This document shows, in pieces, positions 24,495-36,200 of a DNA stretch of 64,000 nt. The DNA is from Euryodendron excelsum (Eukaryota; Streptophyta; Magnoliopsida; Ericales; Pentaphylacaceae). Each line of letters begins with the position of its first letter. Position 1 is the first letter of the stretch. The stretch covers positions 14,731,501 through 14,795,500 of the forward strand of contig CM065392.1 of NCBI GenBank assembly GCA_033060915.1. The letters run 5' to 3'. Below the pieces are notes generated by a model. That model searched no databases. It saw only the letters and a program-made list of their open reading frames with translations, and was not told the DNA's origin. Both the position numbers and the translations under genes were made by a program.

Positions 24495-26768
24495 TGTTTT
24501 TAAGCACCCCATTTTTACCCGCTCGGCAATCTTCGGTCCGACCACACTCACATTCAAATAGACATAGACACATTCAAATCCAAACCAGTTTTCCAGACTC
24601 AATCCAGTCAATCAATCACTTCGCTGGTCAGTCGGGCCCAATAGAGGCAAAACAACCAAAATGCCCTTGTTTCATTGCTCGGTCCAATTCCAGTTGGCAC
24701 ATTTTCTTAAAGATGGTAAGTCCCTATTTCAATCTTAATTTCAATTCCAATTCCAATCCAAGTCAATCAAACTCAATCTGACACGTCTTTTGAGAAAGTT
24801 GATCCCTCAGACGGTAACTCCATCCAGTCCGACGCGTTTATTGAGAAAACTCCTCGAAATGGTAAGTCCCTTCAAACGTATCGACTGGGACAGAACCCAA
24901 GTCTTTGAGATGGTAGAACGATTCATTTCTAGTGTTCGCTAACTGGCTAATGTAGAATGTCTGTTATTCGGCATGTCTTTTGAGAAAGTTGATCTCTGAG
25001 ACGATTAGACCATCTAGCAGCTTCTCAAGATCAAGCAGTCTTTGGAATGAATGCACACTGTAAGAGTAGCGGAAACACTCACAAACATCGCAACCGTCAG
25101 AGTGGCGGAAACACTCGCAAACAGGACGACATTGGTAATTGCCAACAAAACCCTTATGTCAAGGGACCGAACATGCCTCTTGGTCGTGACACATTTACTG
25201 AAGGACGGGATACCTTTGGAAACTAACTCATCACACACAGTCAAAGTGACGAAAACACTCAAAACTCACGTCAACACTGGTGCTTGCTAGCCCACTTTGG
25301 TGAAAAATGACCAAATTGCCCCTTGGGCCCTTCCGGCATGCTTTTCAAGAAAGTACCTAAGTCCTCAAAACGATAAGTTCACCTTTCCAAGATTGTCCCA
25401 AAGACAATCCAGCATGTTCAAGTGCGTTCCAGTTGGCTTCAAATCAATTCCGAGATCATCCGATCAAAATGACCATTTTGCCCTTAGGCATTCGATCACC
25501 TTCGGGAATCACACCGGTTTTGGATATCAATTTGGTAATCTCCTGAGGCTGCTTCTAATAGTATTTCTAACCTTCCCGCATCTTTTTGGATCATTTCGAG
25601 TCTATTCCAGCAAGTTTGGTAAAAAATGATCGTTTTGTCCCTAGTGGGCCGGTCGCCTTTTCCAACCACACCAGCTCTTAATATCAAACCGACAACCCCT
25701 TGGAACACTTTCGATAGTGTTTTCAACCTTTAAGCCTTCTCATGTGTCACTCCAGGTCCATTATAGTGTTTTTCTGGTTCAAATGATCATTTTGCCCCTG
25801 GTGAGTCAGTCAATCTTTTCAAACATTCTGGCATTATTTCTTAAGTCCGTTACCTCTGGGACACTCTTTCAAGGGTTCCATTCTATCCCTGGCCTTCCGG
25901 ATCATTCTCAGACCTTTCCGAGTTACTTCTAGTAGAGCCAAGCCTAAAATTACATAGTAGTCACTAGGACAAGCCCCCAAATATTTTGTTTTGCGTCACA
26001 AGGGTCAAAACATACGTCTCTTGGCACCCTAAAAACTTTCCTAAATGGTTGCTGCCACTAGGAGTGGTGCCAATGTAATATTTTCCCTAGCGCCACTATA
26101 ACAGGCGCTAAGATATTTTCAATTGCCTATAAATACAGACCCTACTCATCCGTAAAAAGAGTTCGCAAATTCAGTCCAGAAACTTTGTCTCTCTGAAAAC
26201 AGAGCTCGAAATCTCTCCAAACCTTAATTCTCTCAAGCCTCTTCAAGCCCTAACCTCCATACACTCAAACCCTAACCTGCATACACCTTATACATTCAAA
26301 CACTATCCTCCAAACATCCATTGAAGACTTAAGTGCTGCAACTTTAAAGCTATTAAAGTTCAAGTCAAGTAAAGCAAATCAAGCAATTAAAGTAAGAAGA
26401 ATACGAGGTTGGTTTTCTACATACTTTTATGTAATCCTCCCTCTCTCTTCTCCTTCTTAACCCACTTGAGTTTTCTTCTATTTTAATCCTCATCTTCTAC
26501 CTCCTTTTATTCCACGCTTGAAATAAGGGACTCCCTAATTTATGCTTAGGAAGGACTGTTGAATGTCATCGTGCTGAGGGCTTTCTTCTAGTTCAACCTT
26601 TAATGGTGTGGGTTCGGCTCCCTTGATTATGTGGTGAAGCCTAGCCTTATATGTTCATGACCCTATTGCATTGCAGTTATTATGTTCATGCATTGCATTC
26701 AAAGTTTTTTTCAAATTTCCATCAAGGTTCATTTTTTCAAAACCTGCATTCAAAATATCCTTTTTCAA
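24495..26768 (+). repeat. Third plus-strand LTR of the long-LTR family, 3' part missing
   Basis: It starts tgtttttaagcacccc and matches 10603-12850 in order: gcaatcttcgg, the gcggaaacactc repeat region (25060-25290), the weak inverted repeat, the TATA (26128-26135) and the leader. Similarity ends abruptly at about 26768, where minus-strand gypsy reverse transcriptase begins, so the LTR is cut there. Confidence 0.65.
26128..26135 (+). promoter_or_regulatory. TATA box of the third plus-strand LTR
   Basis: tataaata in the same gcctataaatacagac context as at 12242. Confidence 0.55.
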
Positions 26769-26789
26769 AGATGGTATTAATGATGTTTG

Positions 26790-28240
26790 ATTAGGAGTGT
26801 GAGTGATAAGAAAGCCTAAGAATTTTGTCGATCCAATCCCAAACTCATACTTTAAGGCATTTAGCCTCATCTTGTACTTTTTCAGGATGTCAAACACCCT
26901 CTTCAAGTTAGCTAGGTGATCTTTGTCGATCTTAATCTTCACAACCATGTTATCAATGTAAACTTCTACAATGTTGTTGATGTAAACTTTGAATGTCCTT
27001 GTCACCAAACTCTGGTGCGTCACAGCGAGATTCTTTGAGGCCAAAAGGGATCACTTTGTAGCAGAAAATGCCCTTTGGAGTTATGAAAGTTGTCTTATTT
27101 CATCTTCTTTATGCATGGGGATTTGATGATACCCCCTATATGCATGGTATGTTCTGTAAGGCTGTGATTTGATCGAGCTTGGCCTCAATTCCTTAATAGG
27201 TGACAAGAAATCCCTAGAATTTTCCCGATTTGACCCCAAACGCACACTTTGAGGCATTTAGCCTCCTCTTATACTTCTTTAGAATGTCAATCACCCTCTT
27301 CAGGTCGGCTAGGTGATATTTTACGATCTTACTCTTCACAACCATGTCATTACTGTAAACTTCTACAATGTTGCCGATGTGATCTTTAAACATCTTTGTC
27401 ACCAATCTTTGGTATGTCGCATCGGCATTCTTGAGGCCAAAGGGCATCACTTTGTAGCAGAAAATGCCCCTCAGAATGATGAAAGTTGTTTTCTCTTCAT
27501 CTTATTTATCTATGGGGATTTAGTGATACCCCATGTATGCATCCAGGAAACTCATCCTCTCGTGACCAGATGTTGCATCCACTAACTAATCAATCTTCAG
27601 TAGTGGAAATGAGGCATGCTTTGTTGAGATCGGTGGAGTCCACACATACTCTCCATTTGCCATTATTCTTCTTGACGATGATCGTGTTTGAGACCCATCA
27701 CAGGTAGTAGACCTCCCTAATTGCCCCTGCTGCAAGGAGCTTTTCCACTTATTCTATTACAACATCTACATGTTGTGTTGCTACTCGCCTGCCCTTCAGT
27801 ACCATAGGTCGGCACTGTAGGTCTACCTTCATTCAATGGCAGGCAATTACTGGATCTATTTATGGCATCTCATAGGGCATCTAGGCAAAGACCTCTAAAT
27901 GTTCAATTAGTAACTTGATCAAAGCTGCTTCTTCCTTTACTGCCAGGATAATACCAATCATGAAGTACTTTTCCTTATCCAGCCTGTTAATTTCAATCTT
28001 TTTTAGTTCTTCCATAACCTTCTTGCTAGGAAACTCCCCAACATTATCTAGAGTAGGAGTATCTTCATGCAGTTCCATCATCTGGACCTGGTTTATCTTT
28101 GTTTTGGTGGAATAAGCTATTAGGAAATATTGTTTGGCTACGACCTAATCGCCTCGTATGTCATGTATTCCTTCGTTGCTTAGGAAGCATATCAATTAAT
28201 GATAGGTGGATGGTATTGCCTTCATCAGGTATAGCCATGT
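26790..28240 (-). pseudogene. pol: Ty3/gypsy reverse transcriptase, broken, partly duplicated
   Basis: The reverse transcriptase copies element RNA into DNA. On the minus strand, 28081-27881 encodes the linker ahead of RT (ALIKLLIEHLEVFA). Around 27700-27640 is KNNGKWRVCVD followed by TDLNKAC, the RT entry motif. Around 27450-27214 is [16 protein letters not shown] followed by [11 protein letters not shown], where the catalytic (Y/V)DDM box is altered to SNDM. A second copy of the same segment, 27060-26790, has VYIDNMVVK in place of VYIDDMVVK. Several stops and frame changes lie between the pieces, and thumb, RNase H and integrase are absent. It is a dead pol fragment. Confidence 0.85.
26800..27548 (-). 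repeat. Direct duplication of the RT segment, offset 396 bp
   Basis: Two copies (about 26800-27150 and 27196-27548) share cactttgtagcagaaaatgc at 27052 and 27448, and match on both sides of it. The copies differ at many positions, so this is either an old tandem duplication or a join of two related elements. Confidence 0.7.
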
Positions 28241-28249
28241 CTGACTTAT

Positions 28250-28621
28250 GATTGCGTTTTATGGTGATGGTATATTGACCACCAGGAATTCCGTCATCAA
28301 ATTCGCGGTTGCAGTCATCACTGGTAAATTCACCTTTCCTAGTGGCCAGACCAGGTCATAGCTAAAGTCGATAAGTGGGTTGAATGATGCTTGTAGATTG
28401 GCATCCTTCAGACCTAGTTTCTTAAACAGGTCATAGTATATGACTTCTGAGGAACTACTTTGATCAATCAGAATCGTTCTCACATCACAGTCCCCAACTC
28501 GTAGTGTCACTACCAATGCATCATTATGGGTCGCCGGGATTCCTGTTAGTTCTTCATCAGAGAAGGTTATGGCTCCATTACTGGTGCTTACCTTCGCTCT
28601 CTTTGCTGAGGGTTGCAGCTG
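28250..28621 (-). pseudogene. pol: Ty3/gypsy protease fragment
   Basis: Read on the minus strand from 28621: AKVSTSNGAITFSDEELTGI, HNDALVVTLRVGDCDVRTIL, IDQSSSSEVIYYDLFKKLGL, then LVWPLGKVNLPV. This is the aspartic protease region of Tat-like gypsy elements, with the usual DQGSS active-site stretch changed to DQSSS. The open frame continues upstream only because it runs into the TRIM-like insertion at 28622. Confidence 0.8.
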
Positions 28622-29022
28622 TGTAATGACCCATGATCCACATGATACAATATTGTTTGCTTTGGGCCTTGGCTCACACGACTTAAAATGCATTATACCA
28701 AGGAGATATAAGTGCCTACATATATAGCACTTTCCCTCTCCTTCTTCAGGTGATGTGAGATTACAACACATAACCTTGGAGCCAGCCTGCCATTACCGTA
28801 GCCTACCAGGATCTCGTTCTAGCCCACGTGCAGCAGTCCGGGTCTCACAATCCACCCCCCTATGGGCAACGCGTCCTCACGTTGGGATGGATTTGCACAC
28901 TTCTGGCTGGGATTGACTCTGATATCATTTTGTCACGACCTAGGATCCACATGGTATAATATTATCCACTTTGAGCCTCAGCCAGCATTGCCAATGAGAT
29001 ATAAGTGCCTATATATATAACA
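28622..29022 (-). mobile_element. TRIM-like miniature LTR retrotransposon nested in gypsy pol
   Basis: Minus orientation. A direct repeat of about 92-108 bp occurs twice, at 29022-28931 (5' LTR) and 28729-28622 (3' LTR). Each starts tg(t/c)tatata and ends with a g(g)tc-type motif plus aca. After the 5' LTR is tgatatcagagt (28927-28916), one mismatch from the usual initiator-methionine tRNA primer site. Before the 3' LTR is a purine run, gaagaaggagagggaaag. The interior is only about 200 bp and non-coding, so it would need another element's enzymes. It interrupts the gypsy protease. No target duplication is obvious. Confidence 0.6.
28916..28927 (-). promoter_or_regulatory. Primer-binding site of the TRIM-like element
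   Basis: The minus-strand tgatatcagagt differs by one base from tggtatcagagt/c, the site complementary to the 3' end of initiator methionine tRNA. It sits a few bases after the LTR end. Confidence 0.55.
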
Positions 29023-29053
29023 TTTCCCTTCGCCTAAGGAAGGAAAGGGAAAG

Positions 29054-29162
29054 TGCTATATATATAGGCACTTGTATTTTTTTAGTACAACGCATTTTAA
29101 AGTCATGCGGGCTAAGGCTAAAATCATACAATATTGTACCATGTGGATCTTGGGTCGTGACA
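29054..29162 (+). repeat. Third, inverted TRIM LTR
   Basis: The sequence tgctatatatataggcactt ... gggtcgtgaca is a plus-orientation copy of the same LTR, facing away from the minus-strand 5' LTR. Between them (29023-29053) is a near-palindrome built from two purine runs (tttcccttcg / aaggaaagggaaa). Together with the LTR at 28622 it makes about 110-bp terminal inverted repeats around the whole 541-bp block. Confidence 0.6.
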
Positions 29163-29313
29163 AACAGCATAACCTCCTTTATATGGGCAACCTTTTAAAT
29201 GTCTGGCTAGTATTTGTTCAGGTCAATTTCTTGTGGAGCAATTGAGCTATGCAGCACTGCTACCACGCGTGGCTGATTAGGTCAAGCTTCCTGATGGGGA
29301 CCGTTCTATCGGG

Positions 29314-29917
29314 GTGTTGACCAGAACCTATATAAGAGGCTGATCGGGGAGACCATGGATGACAAGGCACCCTAGCAGTGCTGAATAGGAGGTAGCCGAG
29401 CATACCAGGGTTGACCAGTTTGGCATCGAGTAGATATTACCGAACAGGAACATGTCGACCATCCCCCTCAACTGGCCAGTGGGGACCATGCTTGACGCTG
29501 AGCTCAGCTGTGTACTACCAAAAGGATGAGAGGTGTGGGGGGACAACCACCTTCCCTACCACTCGCCGACGTCAGTCTGACATGCACCTCAGAAGGTGCC
29601 ACATGTGGGAGACAACCACTTCCACCACTACCCTACCAAGAACTTGACTGCCTAATTACGCATAGCCACATGGAAAGGCAATCATTTCTACTAACCATCT
29701 GCAGACATACTTGGGACCACAACCATGAATGTATAAAAGGAGATCCAAACCTCCTTCTCCAAGGTATGCATAACAAAAACCTTAGTAGAAACTCTGTCCA
29801 TTTATTCTTTTAAACCTAACTTTGGCATCAGAGAGTTTTTGGCAGGTACCACACTAGTGTTTTTTGATTCAATTTCTCTCTGCAGCCAACCGGAGCAGTT
29901 TATTGGAGCTGGGGGGC
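29314..29917 (+). repeat. Solo-LTR-like fragment with TATA box
   Basis: It contains a TATA box (tataaaag, 29732-29739). Then comes a stretch ending tttggcatcagagagttttt and ggcaggtaccacac, which resembles the R/U5 part of plant gypsy LTRs. It separates the gag and protease parts of the minus-strand element. The boundaries are guessed from tgttgacc at the left and gggggca at the right; no target duplication was confirmed. The short ORFs here (29328-29546, 29411-29647, 29526-29813) are not protein-like. Confidence 0.4.
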
Positions 29918-29929
29918 AGACCCTACAAA

Positions 29930-31570
29930 TTTACTGATCTATCACTTCCTTTTAGGGGACTTCTTTAGGTTTGGACTGCTCCTTTTCATTTGTTTGGAGT
30001 GATTAATGAATTGCCCGAGGTTTCTCACCCAGGCTAGATCCTCCAAGCGGCTCTTGAAATGCTTGCAATTCTCCATCATATGCCCCTTCTTTCTGTGGTA
30101 GGAGCATAAATTTCTTTGGTCCTTGGTACTTGGGTCCCCCATCAGCTTCTATGGCCACTTGAAGTAGGGTTTGTCTTTTATTTGGGGCAGTATCTGGTAA
30201 ATTGGCTCCTTAAAGACCGTGTTCATCCTTTATAGGCCTTCTTGCCCTTATGGTTGGCCTCCTCTTTTCGAGGCTTTTTGGCCTCCTTTACATCTTTGTT
30301 TTTTTATTGTAGTCTTATCGTCGTTCCTTTCCTGATTTGGTGATAATATGTCTTCTTCCACCTTGGAATATTGCTCTATCCTTTTCATAAGTTTAGGCAT
30401 ATCAAGCGTAGGTCTTTTTGTCAGAGATTGCCTTAGGCAGTGTTCCTTAGGTTGGCCAATTCTGTACAGAGCTATAGCCAGCTATTCACTGCACTATTTT
30501 ATTTTATTATAGGTCTCCCAATAATGGCTTGCGTACTGCCTTAGCCCCTTTTCGTCCTTCTTCTGCATGGAAAGTAATGAGTCTACCTCCCTTGGCTACT
30601 TACTGTTCGTTATAAACTAGGTATTGAATAGCTCGGCCAATTGTTTCCAGCTTTCCATTCTCCCGGTTGGCAACTTGTTAAACTAGCGTAAGGCTGTTTT
30701 AACGAGACTAGAGAGGAATGCTCGGCACATGAGGAACTCATCCTTACTTTATAAAGTCATCATCTTCTTATAGTGTCTAACGTGGCTAATGAGGTCTAAT
30801 TTTTCATCATACAAGGTGAACCTTGGGGCAGCAAACTTCCTTGGTGGCTTGTGTCTCTTAATCTCCTCCGTGAACGAGGAAAACGTTATCTACTCTAGGG
30901 CCTTTCGCACCACCTCCCAAGCAATCCTTCCCTTCGGCTGCGCGATTTTATCTCCAACTGGTTGTCTAGCCACTTTGTGAGGTCATCACGATATCTTCGG
31001 TGGTGTGATTGACCCCTTTCCTAGTGTTGATCTCTTGTGCGGGACCTGGCTCTGTGTCCAGTGCTGGAGGATGACTCCGTGGGCGCTCGGTGGACAAAAT
31101 GCTTGGGCTTTTAGACCCTACCCTTCTCTTTCTGTGGCTGGAACGGTGCCTGTGTTAATCTTCGGTTCTTTCACAGTGCCTGCCCCATTTTCTCTATGAT
31201 CGTCTCAGTTTGCGACCTCATTCTTGATTGTTCGAATTTTTGTCCTAAGGTTAGAGATTTCTTAGTCCCGTCTCCTGAGTTTGCTCTCAAGAACTCTGGG
31301 GTTCGAGTTCCTGCAAGGGCAATTATCTGGTCGCAAAGGGTTCCCCATTGTACGAGGTCTCCTCTGGTATTCTTTGACTAATTGGTTGGCTACCACAGGC
31401 CGTACTTCAGAACGGAGTTGACGGTTCCCTCAAGTCCAGCGTTGAGTTGGGTCTTGTGGGAATTCCCAAGGTATCCCATAATTTGAAACACCATGGCTCT
31501 GCAAGTGTGAATTTTTTGGAATTGCTCCTGAGCCTTTTGTATCCATCTTTCTTCAAGACTTCCCACAAAC
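29930..31570 (-). pseudogene. gag: gag of the minus-strand Ty3/gypsy element, broken
   Basis: The minus strand reads, with several stops and frame changes: a gag start just after the primer site (31578), a middle charged region, then around 30860-30600 KFAAPRFTLYDEKLD, SHVRHYKKMMTL, FLCRAFLSSLVKTAL, RWFNKLPTGRMESW and KQLAELFNT. It continues with REVDSLLSMQKKDEK, LRQYASHYWETYNKI, SLTKRPTLDMPKLMKRIEQY and VEEDILS. This is the classic Tat/gypsy gag domain. The zinc-knuckle region (30120-30060) reads LCSYHRKKGHMMENC, a variant of the CX2C..H..C pattern. Stops within the domain make it non-functional. Confidence 0.85.
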
Positions 31571-31578
31571 AACGCCAA
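31563..31578 (-). promoter_or_regulatory. Primer-binding site of the minus-strand gypsy element
   Basis: Two bases inside the LTR end the minus strand reads ttggcgttgtttgtggg. This resembles the tggcgccgtctgtggg sites found after the 5' LTR of many plant gypsy elements, with a few mutations. It fixes 31580 as the LTR end. Confidence 0.7.
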
Positions 31579-31579
31579 T

Positions 31580-32104
31580 TGTGGACATGATTTTTTGTAT
31601 GCCCCGATTCGTGTAGCGAATCTCCAAAATCAACACCAAAGAGCCTACAAGAATAGAAGACGGTGAGAATGTGTCAACCCTCTTTGGACAAATGACACTT
31701 TGAAAATTAAGTCAGACAAGCTTAATCAAACTAAATCGAAAGACAGAAGTGAATTCTAGCTCTCAGTAATGTATATCATGTTCTTCTTTACCTTACCTTG
31801 TTTATAAGCTTTGAAAGTCTTACTCCTTCTAGGAGTTGCTTTTTAATTATTTTCTTCTATGAATCAACCTTCTTTGGGTTGGTTATAGGATTAAACATCC
31901 TCTTGAGTTCTTTCCTTGGTTGGATTAGAGTTTTTTTTTTTTTTATCTTTTGGGTCTTTTTAAGCGCTTGGACTTGCTTTTGTAGGTGCTGGATTCGTTT
32001 TCTTTAGGTTGGGCCTGTCCTTCTTGACAGGCTTGCTAGATGTCTTTTATTTTGGAATTGTTTTCATACAGATCTGGCCCACAATTCTTAATGGGCTTGT
32101 CACA
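31580..32104 (-). repeat. 5' LTR of the minus-strand gypsy element (525 bp)
   Basis: On the minus strand it starts tgtgacaagcccattaag at 32104 and ends catgtccaca at 31580, giving TGTG...CACA ends. It lies directly next to the primer site and gag. A possible TATA (minus tataaac) is at 31800-31806. The matching 3' LTR is not in the window, because the element is cut off at about 26770. Confidence 0.65.
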
Positions 32105-33243
32105 ATTTTTATATATTTCTTATAAGTATTTATTTTGTATACTTTTTTTTTTGAGTTATTGTATTAAAGCAAGTATCATTTAACTTTTTGATAAATTTTT
32201 TAACTATTTTTTATTTAAATATTTTTTATTACATATTTATTGTATAACCTATTAAATGAGTAAATTATTAAACTGATAGCTTGATCAATTTAGTTACCAG
32301 TATTATTCCGATAACTATGCTTAGGAAACTACGTAGGTTGTTTCCTTAGTCTGTCGCTGTCAAAGAAAAGGGCAGTGCACCCTTTTCAGTGTAATACGTG
32401 TACCATTTTCAGTGTAATATATATATATATATATATATATAAGTTGTGTTTGCTTTTATATTTTGCATCTCTCCTACTTGGTGCTCTAAATGTTTAGATA
32501 CTTTTAAAATACCATGTCACAGGGGCAATTGATTAGATAACTATTGAATTTATTCTTTTATTAAACTCACTGAATTAGTTTTGTATATATATATATATAT
32601 ATATATAAGATAAGATAAGATAAGATTAGCTTTGTAATATAAATAAGATACATATATATAATATCAGATATCAGATTGTCAGGACTCTTTCTAAACTTAA
32701 TATCTATATTAAAAGTGATTATAATTAAATAAAATATCATATATATATATATATATATATATATCAATAGCTATTTACATTTTAGAGATACGATACGATA
32801 TATTAATTTTGTAATATATATATATATATATATAAAAGATAAAATTAATTTTGTAAGATAGATAAAATAAATATATAATATCAGATTGTCAGGATTTTTT
32901 CTGAACTTAATATCTAAAAATGTGATTATAATTAAATAAAATACCATATATATATATTAATATCTATTTATATTTTAAAGATACGATACGATACGATACA
33001 ATTGTATAATTAATTATTATAAATTTTAAATTAATTATTTATGAGTTGAATAAAGCATGGGTTTGACTATTAGTATGAAAAGATAGTTGAAAGACCTAAA
33101 TTTGATGCGGTGGTCTGGTAAGACCCGACCCAGTTGCAACCACCGAATCCATTTAAAAGATACAACCCATTTCTTAAATTATTGGTCGGTCATAGCAAAG
33201 CCTCCCCTTCTCTCTCTCGCACACACGGACACACACAAACACA
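32105..33243. other. AT-rich intergenic region, upstream of NAC-alpha
   Basis: No gene from 32105 to 33060. Several (TA)n tracts (32418-32440, 32585-32606, 32740-32764, 32813-32833) and a duplicated block (next entry) fill it. From about 33180 a CT/CA-rich stretch (tctctctctcgcacacac) directly before the start codon is the probable 5' leader of the NAC-alpha gene. I could not identify a convincing TATA box. Confidence 0.5.
32570..33010. repeat. About 225-bp tandem duplication with (TA)n and cgata repeats
   Basis: Both halves contain, in order, (TA)n, 'taatatcagattgtcagga', 'acttaatatcta', 'gtgattataattaaataaaa', (TA)n, 'tatctattta' or 'tagctattta', and 'gatacgatacga'. The second copy starts near 32805. 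Confidence 0.7.
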
Positions 33244-36200
33244 ATGACAGCTCAGACGCAAGAAGAACTCCTAGCCGCCCAACTCGAACAACAGAAGATC
33301 GATGTAATTTTTCTCTCTCTCAAATCCTCTTACTGATCTCTAGGTCCAATTTAGATTCTTCACAGACCAATTTGTTTTCAATATTAACGTGATGCCTGTT
33401 CAGATTTGTTGTGTATGGTTATATCTCCTCATATGTGTGCATATAGTCATATGCTTATATTCCTGGTTGGAACTTGGAACTGGGTTTGGTTGCATGATTT
33501 GATTGCATACAAATATGCTTCTAGTTTAATTGTGAAAGTTCATGCTTTGTTGTTGTTTTTGGGATGGAAGTGAAGGTTTTCGAAATGCAACCAAATTGGA
33601 TTGATAATTTTCTGTTTAAATAGTTCTAAACAAATGGAAGCTTAAGTAACTGATGTTTTGTGGTATACAAGATGACTGACACTTCCAAACACATGCAAAT
33701 CATGATTTGAAAGAAAGGAAAAATTGGGCAAGTGTTCCACTCATGTGAAATTCTGCGAAGGGTTGTACTGGTGTTACATGCGCATAGTTGTAGATGTTTA
33801 CGTGAAGTTGTCTTAAGTATAAAAAAAACTGAACGTTGGCTACTTATGTTTTGAAAACAATCTTAAAGTGAAAGTATACCCTAATGATGTAAAACATTTG
33901 CTATGGGTTTTTGGGTTAAGATGAAATATATAGTTACATCGTCTTGACATGTGTATTTATGGATTCAACCCAAAGTGTTTAGATGTGAGAAGCCCTGGAA
34001 TTAATAAAAACCCTGAACCAAATCCTGTTTTTCAAAAACAAACAAAGATTCTGAAAGCAAAAAAAAAAAAAAAAGGATAGTTGCAGAGACTCAATGGAAG
34101 CTGTTCTAACAAACGGAGTTGACTGTATTTTCCGTTTTACTTGTGCTGGACTTGGAAGAGGGGGGACATGTCAGGTATTGGCTTGGGATCATGTCTTCTT
34201 AGGATTATTCTGGATGTTGGTTTTTTTACTAGTTGGCTTTGAGCTGGAGATTGCTTGGGATCATGTCTTCTTAGGATTATTCTGGATGTTGGTTTTGTAC
34301 TGGTCAGCTTTGAGCTGGAGATTGACGACTGCTCTATCTCTTAATAAAGGGGCTTTGGAACCCAAGCTTGCCTTATTATTAGAGAAAGGGGAGTACTCTC
34401 TGACAGAATTGACTCTAGCCTTTCCTCGTTTGAACCTCGCCCTTAACTTTAAGGCTATGCCATCCTAAGGTGTTGCTAAATGGAAGGATCTTATTAATGT
34501 CCGTGAATGATAAATCATAGATTGAATCGCCAAATCTGAAAACTTTAATCTAAGATGATCAAGATCCCAATGAAAAGAAAGATATAATCACGATGATGGA
34601 TAATGATAAGCAAGTAAATGCATGAAGCTTGGTTCGTTTGGTAAAGCTGTCAATTTTTGTTTTTTGCTGTGTGTTTTTGTTGTGTGTTTTTGCTGTGTGT
34701 TTTTTGTAATTTGATGATGGGCGTTTATAGGTTATCGTCGTGCCAAAAATATTAGACCAATGCTTTGTTAAGAGAAAATACACTCATTTTAGTGTTTTTA
34801 GTTTTCTTTTTTCAAATTTTGTAAAAAACTAAAAAAAAAAAAATTTAAACAAAAAACAAAAACAGTAAACGTTACCAAACGAGGCCTTAATCTGTTGGGC
34901 TGTTTCAATACGCAAAATTAGTGTATGGTGATTGCGAAGTATGTGTTGTTGCCGGGTACTGTGGAGTTTCATTTTCAAGTCCCATTTTAATTTCCTAGGA
35001 AGCTGAGCCTTATCTGAATGCTGTGACATATATCTCTGCAAATCTAAAACCATGGCATTGTGAGAGTTTGGGAGGTTTAGATTTAAATATGTAATAGAAT
35101 AAGTTCATAAAAACTTTTATATGGACTTAGCTCTTTTAATTTTCATGAATGTTGATGGTTTGTTTAACTTCATATAACAATTTTTTATTTTTATTTTGTA
35201 AGGGTAGTTATGTTTCAACTATTGGTCTGGCAATTGTGAGTGGCTGAGTGCATTGAATCAGCAAAAATTTGAGCCAGTTTATAATTTATAACATGCAAGA
35301 TAGTAATTTTAGCTTGACACTAGATGACGACTGGATCTCAGTAATTGTGATTTCAACTGCCTTTTATTATGTTATTTTGTACAAAGGGCCTGCTCAAGCC
35401 ATTCTATGTAGAACAACTGCTTTGGCTTGTGGAAGTTAGAAATTTCAATTTGCAATTCCAGAACCTCCTTTTGCTTACCTTCCATATCTGACCTCTGTGG
35501 TTGGGAAATTTGGTTGAGCATATTTTTGAGCCGTTGATTACTATGACAAGCAGTGACTATCTGCACCATGCAAAAGCCTAAGGACATTAAAGGGCAAGAT
35601 GAACTGTGTCCCAAACTTTGAAGTTTGGGAATTGGGATAATGTTGATTGAGTTGCGTTTGGACCTGACTTTTACCTTTATACCCTAAATGGCTTACTCCA
35701 AGTTAGAAAACCTTAGCTCTTCATTCCAAAGTGAACTTTCACACCCTTGGATGTTTTCACATTCTTTTTGACTGGTAGAGCTAACTTATGGGGTCAAAAT
35801 TGATGCCCTTAGATATTTATTGCTTTGGTTTAATTGATTTAAGCTTGGATGATAGAATGTTATCATGGATATCATACTTCTAGACCTAGAAGTTCACTTT
35901 AAACAATTGGAAACAAAATTTCCATCCTAGAGTTACTAGAATGCCTATACCCCGGCTACTTTCGTTTGGATCCCCTATGCCAAAATATGGTACACTTTCA
36001 TTCCAATACACAATGATCCAAAAGCCTTTCCTAGTTCTTTCCTTGGCCTTTTCCTACATAAGGAATATGGGAAAAGTAGTGTTTTTATAATGCAATGCGA
36101 TGTAATAACTTATAAGATCAATGTTCAAAGATTGGACACTGTGATTAACTTGAAATACCATTGAGTAGAGTCAATTCAAACTCAATTAAGTTTTGGTAGT

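Noticed and set aside
29411..29813. Overlapping plus-strand frames in the solo-LTR-like region
   Set aside because: No domain; the region has LTR features (TATA, U5-like end).
34094..34468. 124-codon plus-strand frame in NAC-alpha intron 1
   Set aside because: Half of it is a 72-bp duplication, with no family resemblance and no splice context.
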